Of a DNA stretch of 64,000 bases, positions 52,975 to 62,432 are shown one piece after another. Both the position numbers and the translations under genes were made by a program. Where the stretch lies: the NCBI RefSeq assembly GCF_040100845.1, contig NZ_JAZHSH010000001.1, positions 1,798,001 through 1,862,000 of the forward strand, read 5' to 3'. Origin of the DNA: Chengkuizengella sp. SCS-71B. Lineage in GTDB: Bacteria > Bacillota > Bacilli > Paenibacillales > KCTC-33759. Positions within the stretch are counted from its first letter, which is position 1. Each line of letters opens with the position of its first letter. The notes beneath the pieces are model-generated. The model did no database searches. It was not told where the DNA came from and worked only from the letters and a program-made list of their open reading frames with translations.

Positions 52975-54279
52975 TTGAGCCAACTAAAAAACAGATTAAA
53001 TAGATTGAAACAAACTCAAACTTCAGCTAGTGCTAATGATATAGAGCCCTCTTCTCATTTAAATGGAGTAGAAGAATGGAACAGGATAGGAGCAGTTACT
53101 GATACGAATGAATACGGTTCTTTTGTGAAAAGGGATATAAAGATTCCATTGCATAAAAAGGTTGGTTTCTATCCATTATCTAAATTGGTAAATTGTGCTC
53201 ATGTTTTATCTCACATGCAAGCATTAGAATCAAATGTTATACACGATAAAATGTTATTTTTTGATACAGAAACAACGGGTTTAGGGATTGGTGCTGGGAA
53301 CGTGCCGTTTATGCTTGGGATTGGTTATTATACAGATGATGTATTCATAGTAGAGCAATTATTTATTCGTAATCCAAGTGAAGAATTAGCGATGTTAGCT
53401 TATATAAATGAAAAGTTCCAACACTTTACTCATCTAGTCTCTTATAATGGTAAAACGTTTGACCTACCTTTACTCAAAAATAGATTCATAATTCATCGAC
53501 TGGCTTTTGAAGGGGAACATTTGGAACATATAGATTTATTATATCCATCTAGAAGTTTGTGGAGAAATACTCTAACCACTTGTAAGTTAAGTCATGTGGA
53601 GCGTCAAAGATTAGGAATTCATCGTATAGATGATGTGCCAGGTTCAATGGCACCTACGTTATATTTTAAATACTTAACAGAAAAAGATCCTAACATTGTG
53701 GCGGATGTGTTTTGTCATAATGAAGTAGATATTGTGACCTTAGCTGCTCTGAGTATTTATTTTACAGCTTTATTTGAGAATACAGATTTATATAATAGTT
53801 TAGAATTGGATGAGTTATATCGCTTGTGTCTTTGGTTCAACAAAATGGAATTAACAGAACAGTTCCAGCATGTTTATGAATTGCTCGCTTCTAGAGCCAA
53901 AGAGGAAGATCCAAATTATTTTATCCCCCTAGCTATGATCTTTAAGAAACAAAAGAAAGTTGAAACATCTGTTTTTTTATGGAAAAAATTTATTGAACTG
54001 CAAGGACACCAACGAATAATAACTACTGAACCGTATATAGAGTTGGCGAAATATTATGAACATCGTATAAAGGATTTAAATCAGGCGATTTATTATACTA
54101 AAGAAGCGGAGCAAAGAGTGTATAATCGAGTTTCTCTATCAAAAAGGGATCAAAAATATACTGAAGCGTTGCAGGAAATTCAAAAACGGAAAACTCGATT
54201 GGAAAAGAAAATAATGACGAAAAAGAAACAAGCCGTTAAAGATAGTTCACAATTAAGACAAGTTGAGATGAATGTGTAA
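52975..54279 (+). CDS. mrfB: MrfB-type exonuclease (YprB, RNase H-like)
   Basis: 434 residues. The exonuclease core is MLFFDTETTGLG (first DxE), SYNGKTFDLPLL and HNEVDIVTLAAL (later Asp residues), a DEDD-type fold. The C-terminal part is helical with TPR-like pairs (KQKKVETSVFLWKKF, YIELAKYYEH). TTG 52975 lies 7 bases after GGGGGG; an ATG at 52954 is in frame but precedes that site. Confidence 0.9.
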   Translation: MSQLKNRLNRLKQTQTSASANDIEPSSHLNGVEEWNRIGAVTDTNEYGSFVKRDIKIPLHKKVGFYPLSKLVNCAHVLSHMQALESNVIHDKMLFFDTETTGLGIGAGNVPFMLGIGYYTDDVFIVEQLFIRNPSEELAMLAYINEKFQHFTHLVSYNGKTFDLPLLKNRFIIHRLAFEGEHLEHIDLLYPSRSLWRNTLTTCKLSHVERQRLGIHRIDDVPGSMAPTLYFKYLTEKDPNIVADVFCHNEVDIVTLAALSIYFTALFENTDLYNSLELDELYRLCLWFNKMELTEQFQHVYELLASRAKEEDPNYFIPLAMIFKKQKKVETSVFLWKKFIELQGHQRIITTEPYIELAKYYEHRIKDLNQAIYYTKEAEQRVYNRVSLSKRDQKYTEALQEIQKRKTRLEKKIMTKKKQAVKDSSQLRQVEMNV

Positions 54280-54311
54280 CAACAAATTGATATACACATG
54301 TTTACATGAAG

Positions 54312-54343
54312 AAACACTCCTGCAATTAGAATGGAGTGTTTTA
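54312..54343. terminator. Terminator between mrfB and tdk
   Basis: AAACACTCC (54312-54320) pairs with GGAGTGTTT (54333-54341). Serves two converging genes. Confidence 0.7.
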
Positions 54344-54363
54344 AAGTATTAATAAGTATTACA

Positions 54364-54933
54364 TTATTCCGTTTTTTTACCCTCATAACATTTTCGACAG
54401 ACAGAATGATATGATTCATTACCGCCAATTTGGATCTGCTCACCAGCATAAACAGGTTTGCCATCTTCGAACCGCAGTACCATCGTTGCTTTTCGGCTGC
54501 AAAAGGAACAGATCGTTTTAATTTCTTCAATTTTATCAGCATATAAGAGCATGTATTGACTACCTTCAAATAATTCATTACGGAAATCGTTTTTGAGTCC
54601 ATATCCGATAACAGGAATATGAAAGTTATCGACTATTTTAGCCAATTGTAATACTTGGTCTTTTTTCAGAAATTGGACTTCATCTACTAATATACATGCA
54701 ATGTTAGATTTTTCTTTTACAATATCTATCAAGTTTGTATCATTATAAATAGGAATGGCTTTTCTTTTAAATCCAATTCTTGAAGAAATGTAACCGACTT
54801 CATCTCGGTCATCTATACCAGAAGTGAAGATTAATACTTCTTTACCATGTTCCTCGTAATTGTGTGCTACTTTTAATATATCAATTGATTTTCCGCTATT
54901 CATAGAACCATATCTGAAAAAAAGCTGCGCCAT
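54364..54933 (-). CDS. tdk: Thymidine kinase
   Basis: 189 residues, type II thymidine kinase. P-loop GSMNSGKS at 9-16, [12 protein letters not shown] (Walker B region with the catalytic Glu region), the lasso with zinc cysteines CSFC and CRKC. It phosphorylates thymidine to dTMP for salvage. Single gene. Confidence 0.95.
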   Translation of the reverse strand: MAQLFFRYGSMNSGKSIDILKVAHNYEEHGKEVLIFTSGIDDRDEVGYISSRIGFKRKAIPIYNDTNLIDIVKEKSNIACILVDEVQFLKKDQVLQLAKIVDNFHIPVIGYGLKNDFRNELFEGSQYMLLYADKIEEIKTICSFCSRKATMVLRFEDGKPVYAGEQIQIGGNESYHSVCRKCYEGKKTE

Positions 54934-55030
54934 TTGATTTCTCCTCTCAAGTTCATCTTACAATATCATATACCATAAGTGAGGGATCAGGGAACCCATT
55001 TACGTTAATACGATATAATGGAAAAATAAA

Positions 55031-55058
55031 AACACTTCTCTAATGTAAAAGAAGTGTT
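55031..55058 (-). terminator. Terminator of the second beta-helix gene
   Basis: AACACTTC (55031-55038) pairs with GAAGTGTT (55051-55058). On the minus strand TTTATTTTT follows. Confidence 0.75.
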
Positions 55059-55072
55059 CATTGTAAGGTTTA

Positions 55073-57142
55073 TCATTTAAAGAACCTCTTAGATTTGCAA
55101 GACTTTTCACATAGTCCTTCTGGAATACTAGAATTACATTTGTTTTCATCAATTGTGAAATTGTCACTTTCTGATGAGTTATTTTGGATATCTGGATTAT
55201 TTCCAAGTAAACAGTTAGATCGGATTCCAAAGAAATCTATTGTGGAATCTTTTATAATAATTCCAGCTTCTCTATTGTTTTCTATACAGTTATGATCTAC
55301 GATCGTTTGAATTTCATTATCAAATGATTCATTCACTTGTATTCCATTGCTTTTATTGATTTGACATATATTTTTTATAACACGATTACCAAGACCAGTT
55401 AATTCAATTCCGTTACTTTGATTTTTATTACAGACATTGCCCCAAATGATGTGAGTAATCTCGGTTGCATTAATGCCATTTAATGAATTTCCAATTGCTT
55501 TATTCAAAAACCATAAATTATCATCAGATCGAGAGAGGAATCCGTTGGCTCTATTATCTATAGCACAATTTTCGATGCAAATATGTTCATCATTGAATGA
55601 AAAACCATTCAAGATGTTATTTTTTGCCTCGTTAAATAAAAATATATTGCAATCTACAACTATAAAACCATGAACTTGATTTTTGTTTGCTTTACATTTA
55701 ATAAAGTAATTAGTATCTTCACCATTAAACCCATTTCTCCCATTCATAATTGCTTCACACTGATTGAAAAAGCTTACATCTTCAGTGATCATAAATCCAT
55801 CTTCAATATTATTTTTTGATTGAATTTTTTCTAATGTATTAAAATCCTCCTCTATATTTACTCCATTGACCCCAAAATTTTGTACCGTGAGATTCTCTAA
55901 AGAATTGAGGCGGCTGCTAATTGTAATCCCATCCCCTTCTATATTTGTGCCATCAAGGATTGTTTTACATCTACCTGATCCTACAATTCTAAGACGTTGT
56001 TTATTAATAGGAATGTTCACTTGCTCATGAAAAATGCCTTCATTCACGTTTATTTGAAAACCATCTTCTGCACCATTTACAGCTTGTTGAATAGATTCTC
56101 CTTTTTGGACATTTATGATATCATTTTCTTCACATAATCCTTGCGGGATACTTGTTTCACAATCATTTTCTGCAAATGTACTGTCCATTATTGATTCTTC
56201 CAACAAGATATCTGGATTATTTCCTCTTATACAGTTCGAACGGACAGCAGTTTCATCACCAGCTATATGAACGCCAGCCTCCTTGTTATTTTTTACGAAG
56301 TTTCGATCAATGACATTCTCATTGCTTCCCACCTGAATTCCAGCTTTTTTATTATTGCTTACATGATTTTTTATAATTCTTGTTACGCCATTCATTGCTA
56401 ATATGCCATTTAGCACATTGTTTTTGCTGATATTGTAAAATAATGTTACTTCACTATTTATTAAAAAACCATTTTCTTTATTTTCAATTGACTTGTTAAA
56501 CACATAAACATTTTCAAATGAATTAGTGGAATCACTAAAACCGTTTTTCCCATTTTTTATAGCAGTGTTGGAGAAAATATAACATTGTCCTCTTCCAAGA
56601 AGAAATCCATTTTTAGTGTTTTGTTTGGCTACACAACAAAATATTAAATTCTTACTAACATTGCTTTCTACTAATACTCCGTTAGATTTATTATTTATTA
56701 ATTTACAATGCATAATAAAAGTATTACCTCTTCTTGAAATGATTCCATCTCCAACATTTCCATTTATATCGCATTCAAAAACCAAATTTCTTCTCCCGTC
56801 GTTTAGTTCAATTCCTATTTCATTGTTTATGACTTGTACCTTATGGATAATATTTTCTTGATAATTCACAAAAATACCTGTGCCTTTGAAGTTTTGCACT
56901 GTTAAATTTTCAATGGTAACTAATTGATTATTTATAGTTATGCCATTACTAACACCTAAGGTCTGCCCATCAATGATTGTTTTTCCTTTACCTGCTCCAA
57001 TAATGCGAAGACCATCTATATTAATGGTAAGCGCTTCAGAGAAATCTCCTTCACCTACTCTAATAGTATCGTATGGAGCAGACACTGCTAATGCATCATT
57101 AATCGTTGGAAATTCATTAGTTGGGACTTTTCGTACGGTCAT
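55073..57142 (-). CDS. Two-module right-handed parallel beta-helix protein (paralog)
   Basis: 689 residues with the same layout as the 294-2342 protein: start VRKVPTNEFPTINDALAVSAPYDTIRV, rungs of NxxxGI/F repeats, the RSNCIRGNNPDI...DCETSIPQGLC closure, then a second module opening ESIQQAVNGAEDGFQINV and closing RSNCLLGNNPDI...KCNSSIPEGLC. No signal peptide. The upstream region has CATATGATG but no CCARTC box at the right distance, so co-regulation with the Cys-rich genes is uncertain. Function unknown; a surface or spore structural role is possible. Confidence 0.8.
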   Translation of the reverse strand: MTVRKVPTNEFPTINDALAVSAPYDTIRVGEGDFSEALTINIDGLRIIGAGKGKTIIDGQTLGVSNGITINNQLVTIENLTVQNFKGTGIFVNYQENIIHKVQVINNEIGIELNDGRRNLVFECDINGNVGDGIISRRGNTFIMHCKLINNKSNGVLVESNVSKNLIFCCVAKQNTKNGFLLGRGQCYIFSNTAIKNGKNGFSDSTNSFENVYVFNKSIENKENGFLINSEVTLFYNISKNNVLNGILAMNGVTRIIKNHVSNNKKAGIQVGSNENVIDRNFVKNNKEAGVHIAGDETAVRSNCIRGNNPDILLEESIMDSTFAENDCETSIPQGLCEENDIINVQKGESIQQAVNGAEDGFQINVNEGIFHEQVNIPINKQRLRIVGSGRCKTILDGTNIEGDGITISSRLNSLENLTVQNFGVNGVNIEEDFNTLEKIQSKNNIEDGFMITEDVSFFNQCEAIMNGRNGFNGEDTNYFIKCKANKNQVHGFIVVDCNIFLFNEAKNNILNGFSFNDEHICIENCAIDNRANGFLSRSDDNLWFLNKAIGNSLNGINATEITHIIWGNVCNKNQSNGIELTGLGNRVIKNICQINKSNGIQVNESFDNEIQTIVDHNCIENNREAGIIIKDSTIDFFGIRSNCLLGNNPDIQNNSSESDNFTIDENKCNSSIPEGLCEKSCKSKRFFK

Positions 57143-57356
57143 TTCGTATTATCCTTTCTAATTTTTAGTTATTGTTACATCATATGAAACCTTAAGGTAA
57201 AAGTCCTAGACAGGTGACCCTTTTTATAAAGATAGGCAATGTGGATTAGGCAATCGTTTGATTTTAATTTATATATGAGAAATAGGGCAAATGCACCAGA
57301 CAAGAAGCACATATTATGCATAACTTAAAGGAAATCAATATAGGTAGGTGAGCAGA

Positions 57357-57713
57357 ATGGATAATCTTTTTTTGAAAAATCAAATTAATCAGGCTAGACA
57401 AATGTTAAATCAACAAATGTCACGTATACAAGGAAGTAATGGGGGACAAAGTGGACAATTAAAGTTACAAAATGATCATTTTAAAAGTTTATATGAAGTA
57501 ATGAATCAACAATTAAATCAAGTGAAACAGTTTCAAGGAAATGAGCAAATCAACGGTTTAATCAATCAAAATCGTGATTTGTTAGAAAAACACATGAAAA
57601 AAATGGATGAGATGTTTTCAAATATGGACTTAGAAGGGGAAAATAACTCTTTAAATGCGTTGAACAAAAAAATGAATAACTTACTGGACTCATTTCTAGA
57701 AAAAAAGAAGTAA
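57357..57713 (+). CDS. Helical hypothetical protein
   Basis: 118 residues, rich in Gln and Asn, starting MDNLFLKNQINQARQMLNQQ; nearly the whole protein is amphipathic helix with a Gly-rich break (QGSNGGQSGQ). It probably forms coiled coils. No membrane segment or signal. GTAGGTGAG precedes ATG 57357; a GTG at 57348 is in frame. Not recognised. Confidence 0.65.
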   Translation: MDNLFLKNQINQARQMLNQQMSRIQGSNGGQSGQLKLQNDHFKSLYEVMNQQLNQVKQFQGNEQINGLINQNRDLLEKHMKKMDEMFSNMDLEGENNSLNALNKKMNNLLDSFLEKKK

Positions 57714-57858
57714 TCGTAATATATACAAGAGTTTTTTGATTAACTTGTCATAGAATAGACAACAATGTGTATAGACAGCGCTTGATTTTACTCAATTTCA
57801 CGATAAAATAAAGTGAACCTTTCTTTCATTATGGAGGAGAGTGAAGGGTGATTAATAA

Positions 57859-58695
57859 ATGTATGTTGGATGCCATGTCAGTATTAGACACGGGTTTCTA
57901 AATGCGGCTAAGACTGCAACACAACTTGGAGCAACTGCCTTCCAGTATTTCCCGAAAAACCCACGAAGCTTAAAAATAAAAAAGTTAAATGAACTAGATG
58001 CTCAAGCTTGCGATAAATGGTGTAAAGAAAAAAAACTGGTATCGATTGCACATACACCATATCCAACAAATCTAGCTGTGGATGAGAACTTAAGAAATCC
58101 GATGGTGGCATCAATTTTAAATGATTTAGAGATCGCAAATGCTTGTGGATCATTGGGGTTAGTTGTCCATTTTGGTAAATATAGTGAAAAAAACACGTTA
58201 CAAGGATATAAAAATATATTACAATGTTTAAATGAAGTACTTTCTCAATGGGATGGTAAAACATTAATTTTATTAGAAAATCAAGCAGGTATGGGTACCA
58301 AAATGGGAATGACTTTTGAGGAATTGTTACAGATTCGCAATCTAGCGCACTTTTCTGAAAAAATTGGTTTTTGTTTTGACACCTGTCATGCTTACGCAAG
58401 TGGATTATGGAATGAAACGAATTGGAATGAATTTTGCCGTCATGGTGAAGAACTTGGTTTTTTTTCACATGTGAAGGCAGTACATTTAAATGACTCCAAA
58501 TATCCCAGTGGTTCTTACCGTGACCGCCATGAGAATATTGGTTATGGTACTATAGGAGAAGAAAGATTCAAATTGTTTTTAAAGTCAGATTGGTTGAAAG
58601 CGATTCCGATTATATTAGAAACACCAACTTCTGAACATTTTTCATATCAACAAGAGTTGGAAATTATAAATAGATTAATTCATAAAGGGAGTTAG
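57859..58695 (+). CDS. nfo: Endonuclease IV (AP endonuclease family 2)
   Basis: 278 residues, TIM barrel with a three-zinc site. GCHVSIRHGFLNAA and FQYFPKNPRSLK at the start, LVVHFGK, LLENQAG, GFCFDTCHAYASG, HLNDSKYPSGSYRDRHENIGYG carry the zinc ligands. It cleaves DNA at abasic sites. The next gene starts 3 bases after its stop and the next again after 23 bases, suggesting a three-gene operon. Confidence 0.93.
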   Translation: MYVGCHVSIRHGFLNAAKTATQLGATAFQYFPKNPRSLKIKKLNELDAQACDKWCKEKKLVSIAHTPYPTNLAVDENLRNPMVASILNDLEIANACGSLGLVVHFGKYSEKNTLQGYKNILQCLNEVLSQWDGKTLILLENQAGMGTKMGMTFEELLQIRNLAHFSEKIGFCFDTCHAYASGLWNETNWNEFCRHGEELGFFSHVKAVHLNDSKYPSGSYRDRHENIGYGTIGEERFKLFLKSDWLKAIPIILETPTSEHFSYQQELEIINRLIHKGS

Positions 58696-58698
58696 AAG

Positions 58699-59025
58699 AT
58701 GATTAATGTTTATCTAGATGATTTACGACCCTGCCCTAAGGGGTTTGTATTAGCTAAAAATATTGAAGAGTGTATTGTTTTATTACAAGAAAGTGATGTG
58801 AATATATTATCCCTAGATTTTGACTTAGGTTGGAATGAACCTACGGGATACGATTTAACAAAAATGATGGTGGAAAAGAAATGCTTCGCAAAGGAAATAT
58901 TTCTGCATACCTCTGATTCAAATGGTAGAATGGAAATGTATCAGTTGTTATATCAGCACAAACCAGATGATGTAGTATTGCATAATGGCCCGATGCCATA
59001 TGAATTATTAGAGCAATATATGTAG
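58699..59025 (+). CDS. Cyclic-phosphate-processing receiver-domain protein
   Basis: 108 residues. INVYLDDLRPCPKGF and ILSLDFDLGWNEPTGYDLTKMM match a receiver-like fold with acidic DD and D pocket, and LHTSDSNGRMEMYQLL the third strand. These stand-alone domains occur near RNA or nucleotide phosphate processing genes and may bind metal rather than act in two-component signalling. The function is unproven. GGGAGTTAGAAG lies before the ATG. Confidence 0.7.
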   Translation: MINVYLDDLRPCPKGFVLAKNIEECIVLLQESDVNILSLDFDLGWNEPTGYDLTKMMVEKKCFAKEIFLHTSDSNGRMEMYQLLYQHKPDDVVLHNGPMPYELLEQYM

Positions 59026-59048
59026 AATTTGTTGAAACAGGTGAGCGG

Positions 59049-59813
59049 ATGATTAGACTAGACCATGTTTATTTTAGAAGAGATTCTCGAGAGATATTAT
59101 CAGATATTAATATCGAAATGAATAAAGGTGAACATTGGGTTATTCTTGGCAAAAATGGCTCAGGGAAAACAACAATTCTAGAGATGTTAAACGGTTATCT
59201 TTTTCCTAGTCAAGGTACTATTGAAGTGCTTGGAAATCAATTTGGGAAATGTGATGTAAGGGAAGTTCGTAAAAGTATTGGTTATATCAGTCAGTCCTTG
59301 TTAGAAAAATTGAACTTTAGTGATCCAGTTTGGGAAGTTGTTGCAACAGGTTTATATGGATTCCTTAGATTTTATCAAGAGATTCCAGATGAGGTTAAAA
59401 ACCAATCGAATGAAATACTGGCTCAATTGAACTTATCTTATTTAAAAGATCAACCTTTAGGTTTATTGTCACAGGGTGAACGGAAAAAAGTTTTGCTAGC
59501 AAGGGCATTAATAAGCGAACCTGAAATTATTATAATGGATGAGCCTTGTGCTGGTTTGGATTTATATGAAAGAGAAAAATTATTAATGGAATTTGATAGA
59601 TTTAATACAAATGGTATAAGTTTAATTTATGTAACGCATCATGTAGAAGAAATAGTCCCCTTATTTTCAAATGTAATGTTATTGAATAATGGAGAAATCA
59701 TTGCATCAGGAAAGAAAAAAGAAATATTAACGAGTGAGAGGATACATCATACATTCCAAATTCCTGTTCAGATTGAATGGATTAATGATCGACCTTGGAT
59801 ACAAGTATTATAG
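59049..59813 (+). CDS. ylmA: ABC ATPase, YlmA-like
   Basis: 254 residues. Walker A GKNGSGKTT, signature LSQGERKKVLLARAL (LSQGE), Walker B IIIMDEPCAGLD, switch His in VTHHVEEI. No permease gene is adjacent, as for YlmA in Bacillus. It may work with an unlinked membrane protein or in a non-transport role. Confidence 0.85.
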   Translation: MIRLDHVYFRRDSREILSDINIEMNKGEHWVILGKNGSGKTTILEMLNGYLFPSQGTIEVLGNQFGKCDVREVRKSIGYISQSLLEKLNFSDPVWEVVATGLYGFLRFYQEIPDEVKNQSNEILAQLNLSYLKDQPLGLLSQGERKKVLLARALISEPEIIIMDEPCAGLDLYEREKLLMEFDRFNTNGISLIYVTHHVEEIVPLFSNVMLLNNGEIIASGKKKEILTSERIHHTFQIPVQIEWINDRPWIQVL

Positions 59814-59918
59814 CGTGACAAGGGTTGGATAATGAAACATATTTAACATATAACAGTGCGTGAACTCTCGGTATAGGAGGTTCAATCGGACTGTTAATCT
59901 AGTTTGGAGGCGTATTTT

Positions 59919-60893
59919 ATGGAACAAGTCATCATTATTGGTGCAGGTCCTTGTGGTTTGTCTGCAGCATGTGAGTTGCAGAAATATAATATACATCCCT
60001 TAATTATAGATAAAGGCTGCATAGTGAATTCCATTTATCATTTTCCTACTTTTATGCATTTTTTTAGTACACCGGAATTAATAGAAATAGGAGATATCCC
60101 TTTTACAACGATTCAAGACAAACCAAGTCGGCACGAAGGATTGAATTACTATCGTTTGATCGCAGAAAGGAAAAACTTAAGGATTCAAACTTACGAAAAA
60201 GTGACATCAGTCATAAATCATGAAGAGTATTTCAGAGTATCAACCGAGAATCGTATTGGTAAAGTCCATCAGTATGAAACGAAAAATGTAATTATTGCAA
60301 CAGGTTATTATGACAATCCAAATCTATTAAATATACCTGGTGAGAATTTATCGAAAGTAAGCCATTATTTCAAAGAAGCCCATCCTTATCAGGGAAGGAA
60401 AGTCGCTGTCATCGGTTTGAAAAATTCAGCCGTTGATGCTGCAATGGAGCTTCAAAGATGTGGTGCGGAAGTAACTGTTATTCATAGACAAGATTATATA
60501 TCAGACAGTGTTAAAAAGTGGGTACGCCCTTTGTTTGAAAGCTTAATCGAAAAAGGGAAAATAGACATGCTTTGGAATTCAGAAGTGAAAGAGATCAAAG
60601 AGCAGTCTATCGTAATTGATCAGGATGGTATTAAACATGAGTTTGAGAATGATTTTGTCTTTGCAATGACAGGGTATCACCCAGATCATTCATTTATAGA
60701 GTCGATGGGTGTGAAATTTAATAAAGAAACGGGAGCACCGAGATTTAGTGAAGAAACGATGGAAACCAATGTCAAAGGTTTATATGTGGCAGGCGTTTTA
60801 GCTGCAGGTAATGATGCAAATGCCATTTTTATAGAAAATGGACGATTCCATGGAAAGATCATTGCCAAAGATATAAATGAGCGAAGAAATTGA
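59919..60893 (+). CDS. bdr: Bacilliredoxin reductase (YpdA/Bdr)
   Basis: 324 residues, FAD/NADPH-dependent. IIIGAGPCGLSAACEL is the FAD motif with the conserved single active Cys (residue 12), and VAVIGLKNSAVDAAMEL the NADPH motif. KGCIVNSIYHFPTFMHFFSTPELIEIGDIPF is the YpdA signature. It recycles bacilliredoxins in bacillithiol-using Firmicutes. ATG 59919 follows TTGGAGG; the in-frame TTG at 59904 overlaps that site. Confidence 0.93.
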   Translation: MEQVIIIGAGPCGLSAACELQKYNIHPLIIDKGCIVNSIYHFPTFMHFFSTPELIEIGDIPFTTIQDKPSRHEGLNYYRLIAERKNLRIQTYEKVTSVINHEEYFRVSTENRIGKVHQYETKNVIIATGYYDNPNLLNIPGENLSKVSHYFKEAHPYQGRKVAVIGLKNSAVDAAMELQRCGAEVTVIHRQDYISDSVKKWVRPLFESLIEKGKIDMLWNSEVKEIKEQSIVIDQDGIKHEFENDFVFAMTGYHPDHSFIESMGVKFNKETGAPRFSEETMETNVKGLYVAGVLAAGNDANAIFIENGRFHGKIIAKDINERRN

Positions 60894-60904
60894 GGGGGTA
60901 AAAA

Positions 60905-61123
60905 ATGAACCCAGTAGCAAAGATTCTGATATTAGTTGGTGTAGTTCTTATCTTGTTCGGATTTGTATGGCAAGTTGGTGGACGATTTCTGCAATTAGGT
61001 AAACTTCCAGGTGATATCTTTATAGAGAAAGAAAATTTTAAATTTTACTTTCCTATTACTACTTGTATATTAATCAGTGTGGTGGTTTCTATCATTTTTT
61101 ATATCGTGCGTTTGTTTAAATAA
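60905..61123 (+). CDS. DUF2905 family membrane protein
   Basis: 72 residues with two membrane helices (about 6-24 and 48-68) joined by GRFLQLGKLPGDIFIEKENFKFYFP, the DUF2905 signature. Starts 11 bases after the bdr stop with GAGGGGG as site, so it is probably co-transcribed. Function unknown. Confidence 0.85.
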   Translation: MNPVAKILILVGVVLILFGFVWQVGGRFLQLGKLPGDIFIEKENFKFYFPITTCILISVVVSIIFYIVRLFK

Positions 61124-61212
61124 TATTTTGCGTTAGAGTTAGTATCGGAGCTCCACTCTGTAAGCTCTGAAAGGTCATGAAATTAAAGTACGCTATGGGA
61201 GAGAATCATGCA

Positions 61213-61974
61213 ATGCATTTTAGTCTAGAAGTCATTATCATATTATTTTTTGTGGCTATCCTCGCAGGTTGGGTCGATACCATTGCTGGTGGAGGAGGAT
61301 TGCTTACTATACCGGCGATGTTGTTGGCTGGTTTACCCCCTGCAACGGCAGTAGCAACCAATAAACTCCAAGGCAGCAGCGGTACATTCATTGCTACTAT
61401 GTTTTTTATAAAAAAGGGAGCTGTAGATCTTAAAGAGATAAGGTTATCAATATTAATGACTTTTTTGGGAGCTGTCATTGGCGGTTGGATAATGTTGCAG
61501 ATACGTGCAGAATATCTCGAATTGATACTGCCTTTTTTGCTTATTTTTATTGGATTGTATTTTTTGTTTTCACCAAATATTGAAAATAAAGATCGAAAAA
61601 TGAAGATGAGATTATCGCTTTTCTCCTTTTCTGTCGCTCCTTTTCTTGGTTTATACGATGGTTTTTTTGGTCCGGGTACGGGTAGTCTAATGGCATTATC
61701 GTTTATTGCGTTATGTGGATATAGTGCTTCAAAAGCAACTGCTCATGCTAAAGTTTTGAATTTTACAAGTAATATTTCCGCTTTGTTATACTTTGTATTC
61801 TTCGGACAAATTGTTTGGGCTATTGGAATCATTATGATGCTTGGTCAAATTATAGGTTCATATATTGGAGCGAAGATGGTATTAGAAAAAGGAGCTTCAT
61901 TAATAAAGCCAGTCGTGATTACTGTTTGTTTTTTCATGGCTATTCAAGTTTTTTGGAAAAATTTTGGACTTTAA
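61213..61974 (+). CDS. TSUP-family (TauE/SafE) permease
   Basis: 253 residues with about eight membrane helices. AGWVDTIAGGGGLLTIPAML near the start and YDGFFGPGTGSLMALSF at the middle are the two repeats of the TSUP family, which moves sulfite, sulfonates or organosulfur anions. ATG 61213 lies 9 bases after GGGAGAG; upstream in-frame ATGs at 61177 and 61195 precede it. Confidence 0.88.
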   Translation: MHFSLEVIIILFFVAILAGWVDTIAGGGGLLTIPAMLLAGLPPATAVATNKLQGSSGTFIATMFFIKKGAVDLKEIRLSILMTFLGAVIGGWIMLQIRAEYLELILPFLLIFIGLYFLFSPNIENKDRKMKMRLSLFSFSVAPFLGLYDGFFGPGTGSLMALSFIALCGYSASKATAHAKVLNFTSNISALLYFVFFGQIVWAIGIIMMLGQIIGSYIGAKMVLEKGASLIKPVVITVCFFMAIQVFWKNFGL

Positions 61975-62022
61975 AGATAAATTAAATATAAAAAAACGAA
62001 AAAAGTGAGAGGAGAAAGTGTT

Positions 62023-62346
62023 ATGGATTTTAATGAATATCAAATGAAAGCTATGCGAACTGCAACAGGATCTGACTCGGAAGAACTGTTATTGAATACC
62101 GCTTTGGGGTTATGTGGTGAAAGTGGAGAGGTTGCAGATCAACTGAAAAAGCATATATTTCAGGGTCATGAACTTAATAGAAAAAAGTTGGAAATGGAAT
62201 TGGGTGATGTTTTGTGGTATTTAGCTGCAGGTGCAGAAGCTTTAGGGATTTCATTGGAACAAATTGCAAAAGGGAATATAGCAAAATTAGAAAAAAGGTA
62301 TCCTAACGGGTTTGAGTGTGAGAAGAGTATCAATCGAACCATATAA
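62023..62346 (+). CDS. MazG-like nucleotide pyrophosphohydrolase
   Basis: 107 residues, all helical. LGLCGESGEVADQLKKHIF and LEMELGDVLWYLAAGAEALG carry the four acidic metal ligands (ExxE and ExxD). It hydrolyses NTPs or dNTPs to the monophosphate and pyrophosphate. ATG 62023 is 8 bases after AGAGGAG. A second, different member of the superfamily is at 6797. Confidence 0.85.
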   Translation: MDFNEYQMKAMRTATGSDSEELLLNTALGLCGESGEVADQLKKHIFQGHELNRKKLEMELGDVLWYLAAGAEALGISLEQIAKGNIAKLEKRYPNGFECEKSINRTI

Positions 62347-62432
62347 AAGTTTGATGTTTTTTTGGTAAGAATAGGATATAATTGACCTATGGTAGATCGA
62401 TAAAATATCAGATAAGGATGTGATGTTCTACT

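Noticed and set aside
57908-58468. 186-codon minus-strand frame opposite nfo
   Set aside because: It is the antisense of a well-conserved gene; composition rich in His and Leu is a by-product of the coding strand.
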